From: Mycolicibacter kumamotonensis
GTDB taxonomy: Bacteria; Actinomycetota; Actinomycetes; Mycobacteriales; Mycobacteriaceae
DNA length: 64,000 bases
Assembly: GCF_002086285.1 (NCBI RefSeq)
Contig: NZ_MVHU01000002.1
Location: 124,001 to 188,000, forward strand
Reading direction: 5' to 3'
Program-made: the position numbers and the translations under genes
In this document: positions 16,810-25,015 of the stretch, piece by piece
Layout: every line of letters starts with the position of its first letter
Numbering within the stretch: the first letter of the stretch is position 1
The notes under the pieces: generated by a model
Seen by the model: the letters and a program-made list of their open reading frames with translations, nothing else
Told to the model about the DNA's origin: nothing
Databases searched by the model: none

Positions 16810-17888
16810 CCGCTTTGTCCAGCTTCTCCTACCAACAGCTGACCGCCGCCTGCCAGGCCGGCGGCGCCAGCACGCTGAGCGTGGCCACCGAGTTGGCCCC
16901 GGCGGGCGGGCCCCATGCGGCGATCGCCCCGGCCCACCGCCCCGGACGCGGTCCGTCGGCCATCGCCCACGAGATCCGGCTGATCGACGGTGAACCGACG
17001 CCGACCGTGGTCATCGACGACAACCAGAGCCAAATCCAGCGCGTCGAAACCGCGATCCTGCAAGCCATCCGCGACCAGCACCCGATCCTGAGCCGGGTGC
17101 CGCACCTGCAGGTGTCCTACGAGGGCGGCCGGTCGGTCTACACCGATCTTGAACTGCCGCAACGGATCTTCGACGGTCATTTCCTGACCGGCTCGATCGA
17201 CGGCAAGCCGGCGATCGCCCACCCGGCCTACCGGGCCGCTCGCGAAGCCACCCCCGACAATGCCCGGGCGCTTTTGAAATTGAGTCCCGGCAGCCTGATT
17301 TTCGGCGCGATCGACGCCGCGCGCAGCACGGGCCAGAGCCGCTTTCGCGGCGTGCTGTCCGGTGAGATCATCGGCGTGCTCGTCGACGGTATGCCGACGG
17401 ATTCGCGCGCGGGTGCAGACACCGTCTGCTGCAGCCGCATCCTTCGCACCCAGGTGCTCAGTTTCGCCGCGCTGCGGCAACTGCGGTTCGACTGCGGGCC
17501 CGCCGGCGACGAGGCGTGCCGGGCATTGTTGGGCGCCTACGCGCTGGCCGGACTGGCGCGCTCGAACGCCGAGCTGAGCATCCGTGCCAACTGCGACCTG
17601 GTCGAGACCGGCCCGACGACGTTGAAGCTCGACGCCCGCGACGGCGAATTCGTCGAGCTGGCGGCGCTGTCGATCGAGCAGGCCGACGAACTGCTCGAGC
17701 GCGCGCTGGTCGAGGCCTACCGGGAGGCCGACATCACCTGGCGCGGCCAGGTGCTGCACGTCACCGGCAACGCCGGGGCCTATGCCGCCGCCCAGAACGG
17801 GGGAGTGGAGCAGGCCCCGATCGCCCACGAGCCGCGGCGGTTCCGGCTGCCGCACTTCATCGAGGCCCGGCGGACCACCGCGCCCTGA
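16806..17888 (+). CDS. Orphan Csb1/Cas7 (GSU0053)-like protein
   Basis: A 360-residue protein that resembles Csb1 (Cas7u/Cas7g), the backbone subunit of type I-U/I-G CRISPR effector complexes. Similar blocks, in order: QSQIQRVE (74-81), like the QSxxNRxE of Csb1; EATPDNARALLKLSPGSLIFG (147-167), where Csb1 has P-x-N-x2-AL and a hydrophobic FG strand; SRFRGVLSGEIIG (178-190); and ALAGLARSNAELSIRANCDLV (246-266), like the ALAGLA-x-DLRS-C-LV block. No array, Cas3, Cas8/Csx17 or Csb2 is present within the window. The TTG start overlaps the CDF stop by 4 bp, so it is cotranscribed with a mannose/cation operon. The match is by eye. A function other than CRISPR interference is possible. Confidence 0.6.
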   Translation: MTALSSFSYQQLTAACQAGGASTLSVATELAPAGGPHAAIAPAHRPGRGPSAIAHEIRLIDGEPTPTVVIDDNQSQIQRVETAILQAIRDQHPILSRVPHLQVSYEGGRSVYTDLELPQRIFDGHFLTGSIDGKPAIAHPAYRAAREATPDNARALLKLSPGSLIFGAIDAARSTGQSRFRGVLSGEIIGVLVDGMPTDSRAGADTVCCSRILRTQVLSFAALRQLRFDCGPAGDEACRALLGAYALAGLARSNAELSIRANCDLVETGPTTLKLDARDGEFVELAALSIEQADELLERALVEAYREADITWRGQVLHVTGNAGAYAAAQNGGVEQAPIAHEPRRFRLPHFIEARRTTAP

Positions 17889-18137
17889 ACCGGCGACCGG
17901 CGCGCATCGACGCACCAGCTTGTCGCGCCCCGACTCGCGCTCGCATCGGCCAGTCAACTAGGGCCGTTACTGCAGAAGTTCGGGACGACGCCGGCTGGCG
18001 CAGATTGTGGGAAAGCTGTCGCATCTTGCCGATCCCCGTGCCGGCCGGACGCGCGAAGCTCGATCGGTGATCGCTTCTACAGCTCTCGGTCCGACGGTTC
18101 CCGCCGCCGCAACGTCTCACGTGATCTGCAGGCAGGC

Positions 18138-19052
18138 ATGACGGTGAACCGCAGCGACAACGACACCTGGGATCTGGCCAGTAGTGTCGGCGCCACGGCG
18201 ACCATGGTCGCGGCGGCCAGGGCGGCGGCCAGCAGACGAGCCGATCCGATCATCAGCGACACGTTCGCCGAACCGTTGGTCCGCGCTGCCGGTGTCGAGC
18301 TGTTCGCGCGATTGGCAAGCGGCGAGCTGGAATACGCCGAAATCGGATCCGCGTGGATGCCGGACTATTTCGGGGCTCGCGCCCGGTTCTTCGACGCCTT
18401 CTTCCCCGGGGCGTCCAGCGCCGGCATACGGCAGGCGGTGATCGTGGGATCCGGCCTGGATTCACGGGCGTACCGATTGGAGTGGGCACCGGACACGGTC
18501 GTCTACGAGATCGACCAGCCCGAGGTGCTCGCGTTCAAGGCCGTGACGCTGGGTCGCCTGGGCGCCGACGCGAAGACCGAGGTGCGTCCGGTGGGCATCG
18601 ATCTGCGTCAGGACTGGCCCGCGGCGCTGCGCGCGGCAGGCTTCAACCCGGCCGAGCCCACCGCCTGGCTGGCCGAGGGGCTGATGATCGGATACCTGCC
18701 CGGCGACACCCAGGCCCGCATGCTGGAGCAGATCACCGCGTTGAGCGCACCGGGCAGCCGGCTGGCCGCCGACTACCTGCGTAGCGGCTCCGCCTCGATG
18801 GGATCGTTGATCTTGCGCACCGCCGAGGACTGGAGGCGGCGCGGTTACGCCGTCGACTTCGGCAACCTCACTTACGCCCACGGCCCCCACGACGTCCAAT
18901 CCTCGCTGCAGGCCCACGGATGGCAGACCGTCAGCTACCGCCTCACCGATCTGCTCGCCGCGGCCGAAGTGCCTGTCGGAGACATGGACACCGGTCCCGG
19001 GGGGCAGGGTGCCCTGCACTACCTCACCGCCACCCGCCGGCGATCGCAATGA
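18138..19052 (+). CDS. SAM-dependent methyltransferase, TIGR00027 family
   Basis: A 304-residue member of the large mycobacterial family of leucine carboxyl methyltransferase-like enzymes. Signatures: DLASSVGATATMVAAARA at the N-terminus, AVIVGSGLDSRAYRL (SAM-binding loop), YEIDQPEVLAFK and AWLAEGLMIGYLP. The substrate is unknown. In M. tuberculosis many paralogues exist and most have no assigned role. The 250-bp gap upstream (17889-18137) holds no gene that I can support. It is followed after 73 bp by the UbiX gene on the same strand and may belong to that transcript. Confidence 0.9.
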   Translation: MTVNRSDNDTWDLASSVGATATMVAAARAAASRRADPIISDTFAEPLVRAAGVELFARLASGELEYAEIGSAWMPDYFGARARFFDAFFPGASSAGIRQAVIVGSGLDSRAYRLEWAPDTVVYEIDQPEVLAFKAVTLGRLGADAKTEVRPVGIDLRQDWPAALRAAGFNPAEPTAWLAEGLMIGYLPGDTQARMLEQITALSAPGSRLAADYLRSGSASMGSLILRTAEDWRRRGYAVDFGNLTYAHGPHDVQSSLQAHGWQTVSYRLTDLLAAAEVPVGDMDTGPGGQGALHYLTATRRRSQ

Positions 19053-19125
19053 CTGGCCACCGGCGGATGCGAGGCCTGCCTGGTGCGCAACATCCTGGTC
19101 AGCAGCGGACAGAAAGAGGAGGCCG

Positions 19126-19740
19126 ATGATGCGCTTGGTAGTTGCGATGACCGGGGCGACCGGTGCGGCATTGGGTATTCGTCTGCTGGAGGTGTTGGGC
19201 CAGCTTGGTGTCGAGACGCATCTGGTGCTCAGTGAGTGGGCGCGGGCGACGATCAAGATCGAGACCGATTTCAGTGTTCAGCAGGTCCGGGATCTTGCTA
19301 CCCACACCTACAGTGCTCGTGATCTCGCGGCGGCCGTCTCCAGTGGCTCGTTCGGCACCGATGGGATGGTCGTGTGTCCGTGCAGCATGAAGACGTTGAG
19401 TGCGATCCGGATCGGCTTCAGCGACAACCTGATCACCCGGGCAGCCGATGTGACGCTCAAGGAGCGCCGCAAGCTGGTGTTGGTGGCCCGCGAGGCGCCG
19501 CTGAGCGAAATCCATTTGGACAACATGCATTACCTGGCGCGCGCCGGTGCGGTGATCTTTCCCCCGACGGTGGCCTATTACTCCCGGCCGGGTTCGGTCG
19601 AGGAGGTGACCGACCACGTGGTCGGCCGGGTCATCGATCAGCTCGGGATCGAGCATTCGCTGATCGACCGGTGGAAAGGCGCGCGGCATCCGAGCAGCAC
19701 CGGCGAAGCCGGCCTGGCGATTGTCAGGACCACGAAATGA
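19126..19740 (+). CDS. UbiX/Pad1-type flavin prenyltransferase
   Basis: A 204-residue flavoprotein that prenylates FMN with dimethylallyl phosphate to make prFMN, the cofactor of UbiD decarboxylases. Signatures: AMTGATGAALG near the N-terminus (FMN binding), SEWA, CPCSMKTLSAI, SDNLITRAADVTLKERRKLVLV and REAPLSEIHL. The ATG at 19126 follows AAAGAGGAGG; a second ATG at 19129 is equally possible. Its stop overlaps the UbiD start by 4 bp (ATGA). The pairing strongly indicates that the two work together. It resembles the B subunit of hydroxyarylic acid decarboxylases rather than the ubiquinone-pathway enzyme, fitting a menaquinone-using organism. Confidence 0.9.
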   Translation: MMRLVVAMTGATGAALGIRLLEVLGQLGVETHLVLSEWARATIKIETDFSVQQVRDLATHTYSARDLAAAVSSGSFGTDGMVVCPCSMKTLSAIRIGFSDNLITRAADVTLKERRKLVLVAREAPLSEIHLDNMHYLARAGAVIFPPTVAYYSRPGSVEEVTDHVVGRVIDQLGIEHSLIDRWKGARHPSSTGEAGLAIVRTTK

Positions 19741-21335
19741 CCACCACCACACACCCGACCGCCACCGGGCCCGACAGCGGGCCGATCGGGCAGCACCCGG
19801 GTCCTGATCTGCGCAGTTGGCTGGCCACCCTGGAGGCCGCGGGGCAGTTGAGCCGTATCAGCGTCCCGGTGGACTGGGATGAGGAGATCGGGGCGATCAC
19901 CCGCGCCAACCTGTGCCTGGGCGGGCCGGCGTTGCTGTTCGAGAACATCATCGGCCACGAGAACACGTGGTGCACCAAGCTGTTGACGTCCGCGATCGGC
20001 AGCCGACGCCAGGTCCAGTTGCTGCTGGGCCTGCCCGAGGGCACCGGTGATTCGGCGATCGTGGCGCACCTTCGCGAGGCCTTCAAGAATCCCCTCGCGC
20101 CGCGCATCGTCGAGACCGGCCCGGTCCAGCAGAACGTCATCGACGGCGCCGACATCGACTTGAACGAGTTGCCGGTACCCAAATGGCATGGCGAGGACGG
20201 CGGCCGCTATCTCGACACCTTCTGCGGTGTCATCACCCAGGACAAAGTGACCGGCCGCGACAACATCGGCCTGTATCGGGGCATGATCGTCGACCGCGAC
20301 AAGATCGCCAAACTGCTGGTCCCCAGCCAAGGTTGGGGTGGGCACATGGCCGAGTACAAACCGGAGCCGATGCCGGTTGCCATCGTGTACGGATGGCACG
20401 ATGTGCTGCCGTTCTGCGCGGGCAGCCCATTCCCGAAGAACATCTGCGAATGGGACATGATGGGTGCCCTGCTGGGCCGTCCGGTCGATCTGGTGGCCTG
20501 CCAGACCGTGCCACTGCATGTGCCGGCGACCGCCGAGATCGTCGTGGAAGGCTACATCGATCCGGACCCGGCGAGCTTTGCCATGGAGGGCCCGTTCGCC
20601 GAGTATCCCGGCTTCATCGGCGACGCCGCACCGGCACCGGTGCTGCGCGTCACCCGCATCACCCACCGCGACGACCCGGTGCTGCGCGGCACCCTGGAGG
20701 GTATCCGCCCCGGGATGCTCAACGAGGACAGCATCGTCAACTTCGCCCGCTCGGCCATCACCTGGAATGTGCTCGACGATCTGGGTATCGGCGGCATCAC
20801 CGACCTGTGGATGAGCGAGGTCACCAACGGCCAGAACACCGTGGTGCAGATCCAGAAACGCTACCGCGGCCACGCCCAGCAGATCGCCTCCGCGCTGTGG
20901 GGCACCGGCGGCTCGATGTGGTTTCACAAGAACGTCATCGTCGTCGAGGAAGACATCGACATCCACGACCCCGTCGCCCTGGACTGGGCGCTGTCCTACC
21001 GGGTCAATGCCGGTCGCGGTGATATCGCCTTCTTCGGGCCGGGCCTCGGGTCCTCGCTGGACCCGTCGACCGCACCGGAGCGCAACGACGCCAACAAATA
21101 CGGCACCGGCGAATGGACGCGGGTGCTCATCGATGCCACCCGCAGCTGGGACATCGACCCCAGACCCATCTGGGGCGGACGTCGCTTCCCGCCCACCGAC
21201 CGGCTCAGCCCCGAACTGGAAGCCCGAATCGCCGCCCGCTGGTCCGAATACGGCATCGGCATCCCCTACCTCGATGACGGGGGCCGCGAACGACTCACCC
21301 TGCAACAACTCAGCAAACGCTTTCCACAGGTCTAG
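19737..21335 (+). CDS. UbiD-family prFMN-dependent decarboxylase
   Basis: A 532-residue UbiD-fold enzyme. Visible features: NIGLYRGMIVDRDK (the N-x-GxYR cofactor-binding segment), KNICEWDMMGALLGRPVDLV, and MEGPFAEYPGF containing the catalytic Glu region. The likely reaction is reversible non-oxidative (de)carboxylation of an aromatic or unsaturated acid such as hydroxybenzoate, vanillate or a related compound. The exact substrate cannot be read. It is coupled to the UbiX gene by a 4-bp overlap. It is longer than typical BsdC/VdcC (about 475 aa), with an extra N-terminal Thr/Pro-rich stretch of about 25 residues. Confidence 0.9.
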   Translation: MTTTTHPTATGPDSGPIGQHPGPDLRSWLATLEAAGQLSRISVPVDWDEEIGAITRANLCLGGPALLFENIIGHENTWCTKLLTSAIGSRRQVQLLLGLPEGTGDSAIVAHLREAFKNPLAPRIVETGPVQQNVIDGADIDLNELPVPKWHGEDGGRYLDTFCGVITQDKVTGRDNIGLYRGMIVDRDKIAKLLVPSQGWGGHMAEYKPEPMPVAIVYGWHDVLPFCAGSPFPKNICEWDMMGALLGRPVDLVACQTVPLHVPATAEIVVEGYIDPDPASFAMEGPFAEYPGFIGDAAPAPVLRVTRITHRDDPVLRGTLEGIRPGMLNEDSIVNFARSAITWNVLDDLGIGGITDLWMSEVTNGQNTVVQIQKRYRGHAQQIASALWGTGGSMWFHKNVIVVEEDIDIHDPVALDWALSYRVNAGRGDIAFFGPGLGSSLDPSTAPERNDANKYGTGEWTRVLIDATRSWDIDPRPIWGGRRFPPTDRLSPELEARIAARWSEYGIGIPYLDDGGRERLTLQQLSKRFPQV

Positions 21336-21373
21336 GCGACTTGGACCGGCAACGCTTTCGATCGGAGAACATC

Positions 21374-21799
21374 ATGCCCGTCTACCGATGCTTCAGCCCC
21401 GCAGGTCTGTTGAGCAGGTCGGCGAAAACCGCTGTCGCCGAAGGGATAACCGACATTCACACGCGCACGACCGGGGCTCCCAGGCGCTACGTCAACGTGC
21501 TGTTCCACGAGATCCCGGACGGCGACTGCTTCGTTGCGGGCCAGCCGGCCGCCTACTCCTACATCTTCGGTCTGATCCGCCATGGACGTGAGCTACCGAA
21601 ACGGCAGGCGATGCTGGGTGAACTCTCCCGGATGTGTGCACAGGCCACCGGGCAGTCGGAGGCCGAGATCCTGGTTGTGCTGACCGAGGTCGATCCCGCG
21701 AACGCGATGGAGGCGGGGGCGATCCTGCCCGAGCCCGGTGCGGAACAACTGTGGCTGGAGGCCAACCGCGCCGTACTGGTGGGAAAAACCTCGACATGA
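21374..21799 (+). CDS. Tautomerase superfamily protein, cis-CaaD-like
   Basis: A 141-residue protein that starts MPVYRCFSP, so the catalytic N-terminal Pro1 is exposed once Met is removed. Compared from memory with cis-3-chloroacrylic acid dehalogenase, it keeps the equivalents of His28 (ITDIH), Arg70 and Arg73 (IRHGR) and Glu114 (AMEAG). The equivalent of Tyr103 appears to be Val or Leu (ILVVLTE), so dehalogenase activity is doubtful. A hydratase or tautomerase role on unsaturated acids is more likely. It lies 38 bp after the UbiD gene and probably acts on the same substrate route. Confidence 0.85.
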   Translation: MPVYRCFSPAGLLSRSAKTAVAEGITDIHTRTTGAPRRYVNVLFHEIPDGDCFVAGQPAAYSYIFGLIRHGRELPKRQAMLGELSRMCAQATGQSEAEILVVLTEVDPANAMEAGAILPEPGAEQLWLEANRAVLVGKTST

Positions 21800-21858
21800 C
21801 CGATATCGATCTACGACACCGCGAACTCGAAACCGTTCTCGCCGCCGTCCGCGGTTGA
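21796..21858 (+). CDS. Possible 20-residue peptide coupled to the tautomerase gene
   Basis: An ATG overlaps the tautomerase stop as ATGA and opens a frame of 20 codons (MTDIDLRHRELETVLAAVRG), ending at TGA 21856-21858. It has the sharp 4-bp coupling seen between the real genes of this cluster, which is the only evidence for it. It may be a true micropeptide, the truncated 5' end of a lost downstream gene, or chance. Confidence 0.25.
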   Translation: MTDIDLRHRELETVLAAVRG

Positions 21859-21874
21859 TCGGCGGTGCCGGAGC

Positions 21875-22270
21875 TCACCCCGGTACGTCGATGGCGGCGA
21901 AGTTCACCGTCGCGGTGGCGGCGAGCTCGTCGTCGTTGCCTCGGTAGATGTCGACCTGGACCACCACCGAGCGCCGGCCGGTGCGCAGGATAACCGCGAC
22001 GGCCCGGGCCGGCCCGATCTTGATCGGCCGCAGGTAGCGGATGAACAGGTCGGTGGTGGCGATGTGGTTGCCGAATGTCGTGCTGCGGGCCGCGAGCTGC
22101 CCGGCCGCCACGTCGGCCATGGTGGCGATCAACCCGCCCTGCAGGCCGCCGGCGGTGTTGACCACCCGCTCGTCGACAGGCATCTCCATGGTCAGGGTGC
22201 CCTCGGCCGACGGCACCTCCTGCAGGCCGAGTTGGGCGAAGAGCTCCCGGATCGATTGGGGTGCGGTCAT
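21875..22270 (-). CDS. PaaI-type hotdog-fold thioesterase
   Basis: A 131-residue acyl-CoA thioesterase-like protein with the hotdog-fold segments DERVVNTAGGLQGGLIATMADVAAGQLA and TTDLFIRYLRPI. The catalytic Asn/Gly and Asp region of the PaaI family (NTAGGLQGG, ATMAD) is present. The substrate is unknown. The ATG at 22270 lies 8 bp after the stop of the alpha/beta hydrolase gene, so both form a two-gene - strand unit convergent with the UbiX/UbiD cluster. Confidence 0.85.
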   Translation of the reverse strand: MTAPQSIRELFAQLGLQEVPSAEGTLTMEMPVDERVVNTAGGLQGGLIATMADVAAGQLAARSTTFGNHIATTDLFIRYLRPIKIGPARAVAVILRTGRRSVVVQVDIYRGNDDELAATATVNFAAIDVPG

Positions 22271-22278
22271 CGTGTCGG

Positions 22279-23193
22279 TCAGCGCGCCTCGGCGCGGTCC
22301 CAGGCCTCGGACATGGTGCGCAGAATCTCCTCGGCGCGCCCGAGGCCGGCGAGATGACTCTCCCCGGGGATCGGATACAGCCGGGCGTCGGGCAACAGCG
22401 AGACGGCGTGTTCCCCGTGGGCGAACGGCACGATGTGGTCGGCGTCGCCGTGCCACCAATGCACCGGCACCTTCACCTCGTCGAGCCGGAAGCCCCAGTA
22501 CCGGGCGAACAGCACGGCGTCCGCGATCGGCGCGGCGAGCTGCTTGCGGGCCCCGTTGAGCAGGTCGTCGAGGAACATCGCCTTGAACTCCGGCCGGCCC
22601 AGCAGCCGGCGGTCACCCTCCGGGGAGATCAGCGCATAGAGCTCCAGCGCCGGTTCGGCCACCGGCCGGATCATCCGGATCAGCCCGGTGGCCACAATGC
22701 TGATCGGGCGCCCGGCGCGCTGCAGCACCGGCTCGGCGATGCGGGCCAGCGTCATCAGGCCGCTGTCGATGGCCTCGGGGCCTACCGCCGGGGCGACGCC
22801 GCCGAGGATCCCGGCGGCCACCACCCGCCCGGGCATCGCCGCGGCGCACGCCAGCGTGTAAGGGCCCCCACCGGACAGGCCGATGACCGCCATCTTGTCG
22901 ATGCCGAGCGTGTCGGCCACGGTGCGCAGATCATCGGCGAACTGGGACACCGTCTCGTACTGATACGGCGTCGAGGAACCGATACCGGGCCGGTCCACGC
23001 CGATCAAGCGGATATTCGCCTCCTTGGCGTAGATCCGTGCCTCGACCGGGATCTGGCGGCGGGCGCCGGGGGTGCCGTGCAGCCAGAACATCGGCCGGCC
23101 CTGCGGCGCGCCGAACTCGGCGAAGCCGAGCTGACGGTCCTCACCGACGGCGATGTTGCCCTCGATCTGCGGGCGGGCGATCGCGTAAGCCAT
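22279..23193 (-). CDS. Alpha/beta hydrolase
   Basis: A 304-residue alpha/beta hydrolase. The oxyanion region is WLHGTPGARR, the nucleophile elbow is GLSGGG, and the acid and histidine are probably in GDADHIVPFAHGEH and GESHLAGLG. The triad appears complete. No specific substrate is indicated. ATG at 23193 is preferred over an upstream in-frame start at 23229 because homology begins near MAYAIARPQIEG. It diverges from alkB. Confidence 0.87.
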   Translation of the reverse strand: MAYAIARPQIEGNIAVGEDRQLGFAEFGAPQGRPMFWLHGTPGARRQIPVEARIYAKEANIRLIGVDRPGIGSSTPYQYETVSQFADDLRTVADTLGIDKMAVIGLSGGGPYTLACAAAMPGRVVAAGILGGVAPAVGPEAIDSGLMTLARIAEPVLQRAGRPISIVATGLIRMIRPVAEPALELYALISPEGDRRLLGRPEFKAMFLDDLLNGARKQLAAPIADAVLFARYWGFRLDEVKVPVHWWHGDADHIVPFAHGEHAVSLLPDARLYPIPGESHLAGLGRAEEILRTMSEAWDRAEAR

Positions 23194-23329
23194 GCCCTGA
23201 GTGTGGCATGGACCTGGGAGCTGGGTCACACCCCGGTGGCAGGCCCGGATGGTGTGCGCGGCGCGGCCCGGGGCCGGGCCGCCGTTTGGCGGTGGACCGG
23301 CGCAGCGAGCCGGTGCACCATCTGTCTCG

Positions 23330-23358
23330 TGGACAAAATACGGTCAAATGTCTAGACA
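23330..23358 (+). promoter_or_regulatory. Promoter and palindromic operator of alkB operon
   Basis: TGGACA (23330-23335), a 17-bp spacer and TAGACA (23353-23358) form a plausible promoter. The perfect palindrome TGTCTAGACA (23349-23358) lies on top of the -10 element, which is where a TetR repressor such as AlkX would block transcription. A second partial half-site (AATGTCC) lies about 20 bp downstream. That AlkX binds here is inference. Confidence 0.45.
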
Positions 23359-23421
23359 GCCGACGAACCACACGGTAATGTCCATCCGCGACGGTGGTCG
23401 AACTCACAAGGAGGGGCGCGG

Positions 23422-24666
23422 ATGGCGGCAACGGCGCAGACGGGCACTGCGGCGGCAGGCGCGGAGGTGTGGCGCGACAGGAAGCGCTACCTGTGGCTGA
23501 TGGGCTTGATCGCCCCCACGCTGATCTTCACCATGCTGCCGTTCGTGTGGGCGCTGAACCGGTTCGGCTGGCACACGGCCGCGCAGGTGCCGTTCTGGAT
23601 CGGGCCCATCCTGATCTACGTGCTGCTGCCGGCGCTGGATCTGCGGTTCGGCGCCGACGGGCAGAACCCGCCCGACGAGGTGATGACCGCGCTGGAGAAC
23701 GACCGGTACTACCGGTACTGCACGTATGCCTACATCCCGTGCCAGTACGCCAGCGTCGTGCTGGGCGCCTACCTGTTCACCGCAACCGATCTGAGCTGGC
23801 TGGGCGTCGAGGGGTCGCTCAGCTGGTTCGCCAAGATCGGGTTGGCGCTGTCGGTGGGCGCCCTGGGTGGTGTCGGCATCAACACCGCCCACGAGCTGGG
23901 GCACAAGAAGGAGAGCCTGGAGCGCTGGCTGTCCAAGATCACCCTGGCGCAGAGCTGCTACGGGCACTTCTACATCGAGCACAACCGCGGCCACCACGTA
24001 CGGGTGGCCACCCCCGAGGACCCGGCGTCGGGCCGGTTCGGTGAGACCTTCTGGGAGTTCTTGCCGCGCAGTGTCTTCGGTGGGGTGCGTTCGGCCTGGC
24101 AGCTGGAGGCCGCGCGGCTGCGCCGGCTGGACAAGGGGCCCTGGCGGATCTCCAACGACGTGCTCAACGCGTGGTTGATGTCGGTACTGCTGTGGGGCGT
24201 GATGATCGCGGTGTTCGGCCCGGCGCTGATCCCATTCGTCGTCATCCAGGCCGTCTACGGATTCTCCCTGCTGGAGTCGGTGAACTACATCGAGCACTAC
24301 GGCCTGCTGCGCCAGACCCGCGCCAACGGCCGCTACGAACGCTGCACGCCCGAACACAGCTGGAATTCCGACCATCTGGTGACCAACCTGTTCCTCTACC
24401 ACCTGCAGCGGCACAGTGATCACCACGCCAACCCCACCCGGCGCTACCAGACCCTGCGCAGCATGGAGCAGGCGCCGAACCTGCCCAGCGGATACGCCTC
24501 GCTGATCGGGCTGACCTACTTCCCGCCGCTGTGGCGCAGGCTGATGGACCACCGGGTGCTGCAGCACTACGGCGGCGACATCACCCTGGTCAACATCGAG
24601 CCGCGCCGGCGGGTGAAGATCCTGCGCCGCTACGCCACCATCGCCCCCGAGCAGGCAGCGGCGTGA
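23422..24666 (+). CDS. alkB: Alkane 1-monooxygenase AlkB
   Basis: A 414-residue integral-membrane non-haem di-iron hydroxylase (Rv3252c, 416 aa). The His boxes are HELGH, EHNRGHH and LQRHSDHH, with the additional conserved NYIEHYGL segment. About six transmembrane helices are visible. It oxidises medium-chain n-alkanes to 1-alkanols using electrons from rubredoxin. An AAGGAGG ribosome site precedes the ATG. The stop overlaps the rubA start (TGATG), so electron carriers are translated together with the hydroxylase. Confidence 0.95.
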   Translation: MAATAQTGTAAAGAEVWRDRKRYLWLMGLIAPTLIFTMLPFVWALNRFGWHTAAQVPFWIGPILIYVLLPALDLRFGADGQNPPDEVMTALENDRYYRYCTYAYIPCQYASVVLGAYLFTATDLSWLGVEGSLSWFAKIGLALSVGALGGVGINTAHELGHKKESLERWLSKITLAQSCYGHFYIEHNRGHHVRVATPEDPASGRFGETFWEFLPRSVFGGVRSAWQLEAARLRRLDKGPWRISNDVLNAWLMSVLLWGVMIAVFGPALIPFVVIQAVYGFSLLESVNYIEHYGLLRQTRANGRYERCTPEHSWNSDHLVTNLFLYHLQRHSDHHANPTRRYQTLRSMEQAPNLPSGYASLIGLTYFPPLWRRLMDHRVLQHYGGDITLVNIEPRRRVKILRRYATIAPEQAAA

Positions 24667-24836
24667 TGGCGGCCTACCGGTGCCCGGGCTGTGACTACGT
24701 CTACGACGAGGCGCTCGGCGCGCCACGCGAAGGATTCCCGCCCGGCACTACCTGGCAGCAGATTCCCGAGGACTGGTGCTGCCCGGACTGTGCGGTCCGC
24801 GAGAAGCCGGATTTCGAACGTGAGGAGACGACGTGA
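24666..24836 (+). CDS. rubA: Rubredoxin RubA
   Basis: A 56-residue rubredoxin with both iron-binding pairs (CPGC near residue 6 and CPDC near residue 39). It supplies electrons to AlkB. The ATG overlaps the alkB stop and its own stop overlaps rubB. It is close in length to Rv3251c (55 aa). The C-terminal EREETT tail is acidic. Confidence 0.94.
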   Translation: MAAYRCPGCDYVYDEALGAPREGFPPGTTWQQIPEDWCCPDCAVREKPDFEREETT

Positions 24837-25015
24837 GCGACTACAAACTGTTCCGGTGTCTGCAGTGCGGCTTCGAATACGACGAGGCGGCGGGCTGGCC
24901 TGAGGACGGGATCGCCCCCGGTACCCGCTGGGCGGACATCCCCGAGGACTGGAGCTGCCCGGACTGCGGCGCGGCCAAGGCGGATTTCGAGATGGTTGAA
25001 GTCGTGCGGCCGTGA
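24833..25015 (+). CDS. rubB: Rubredoxin RubB
   Basis: A second rubredoxin of 60 residues, as in Rv3250c. Iron-binding cysteines are in CLQC and CPDC. The two rubredoxins differ in sequence (RubB has [14 protein letters not shown], the AlkG2-like type that usually supports alkane hydroxylation). It starts GTG at 24833 and overlaps both neighbours by 4 bp. Confidence 0.94.
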   Translation: MSDYKLFRCLQCGFEYDEAAGWPEDGIAPGTRWADIPEDWSCPDCGAAKADFEMVEVVRP

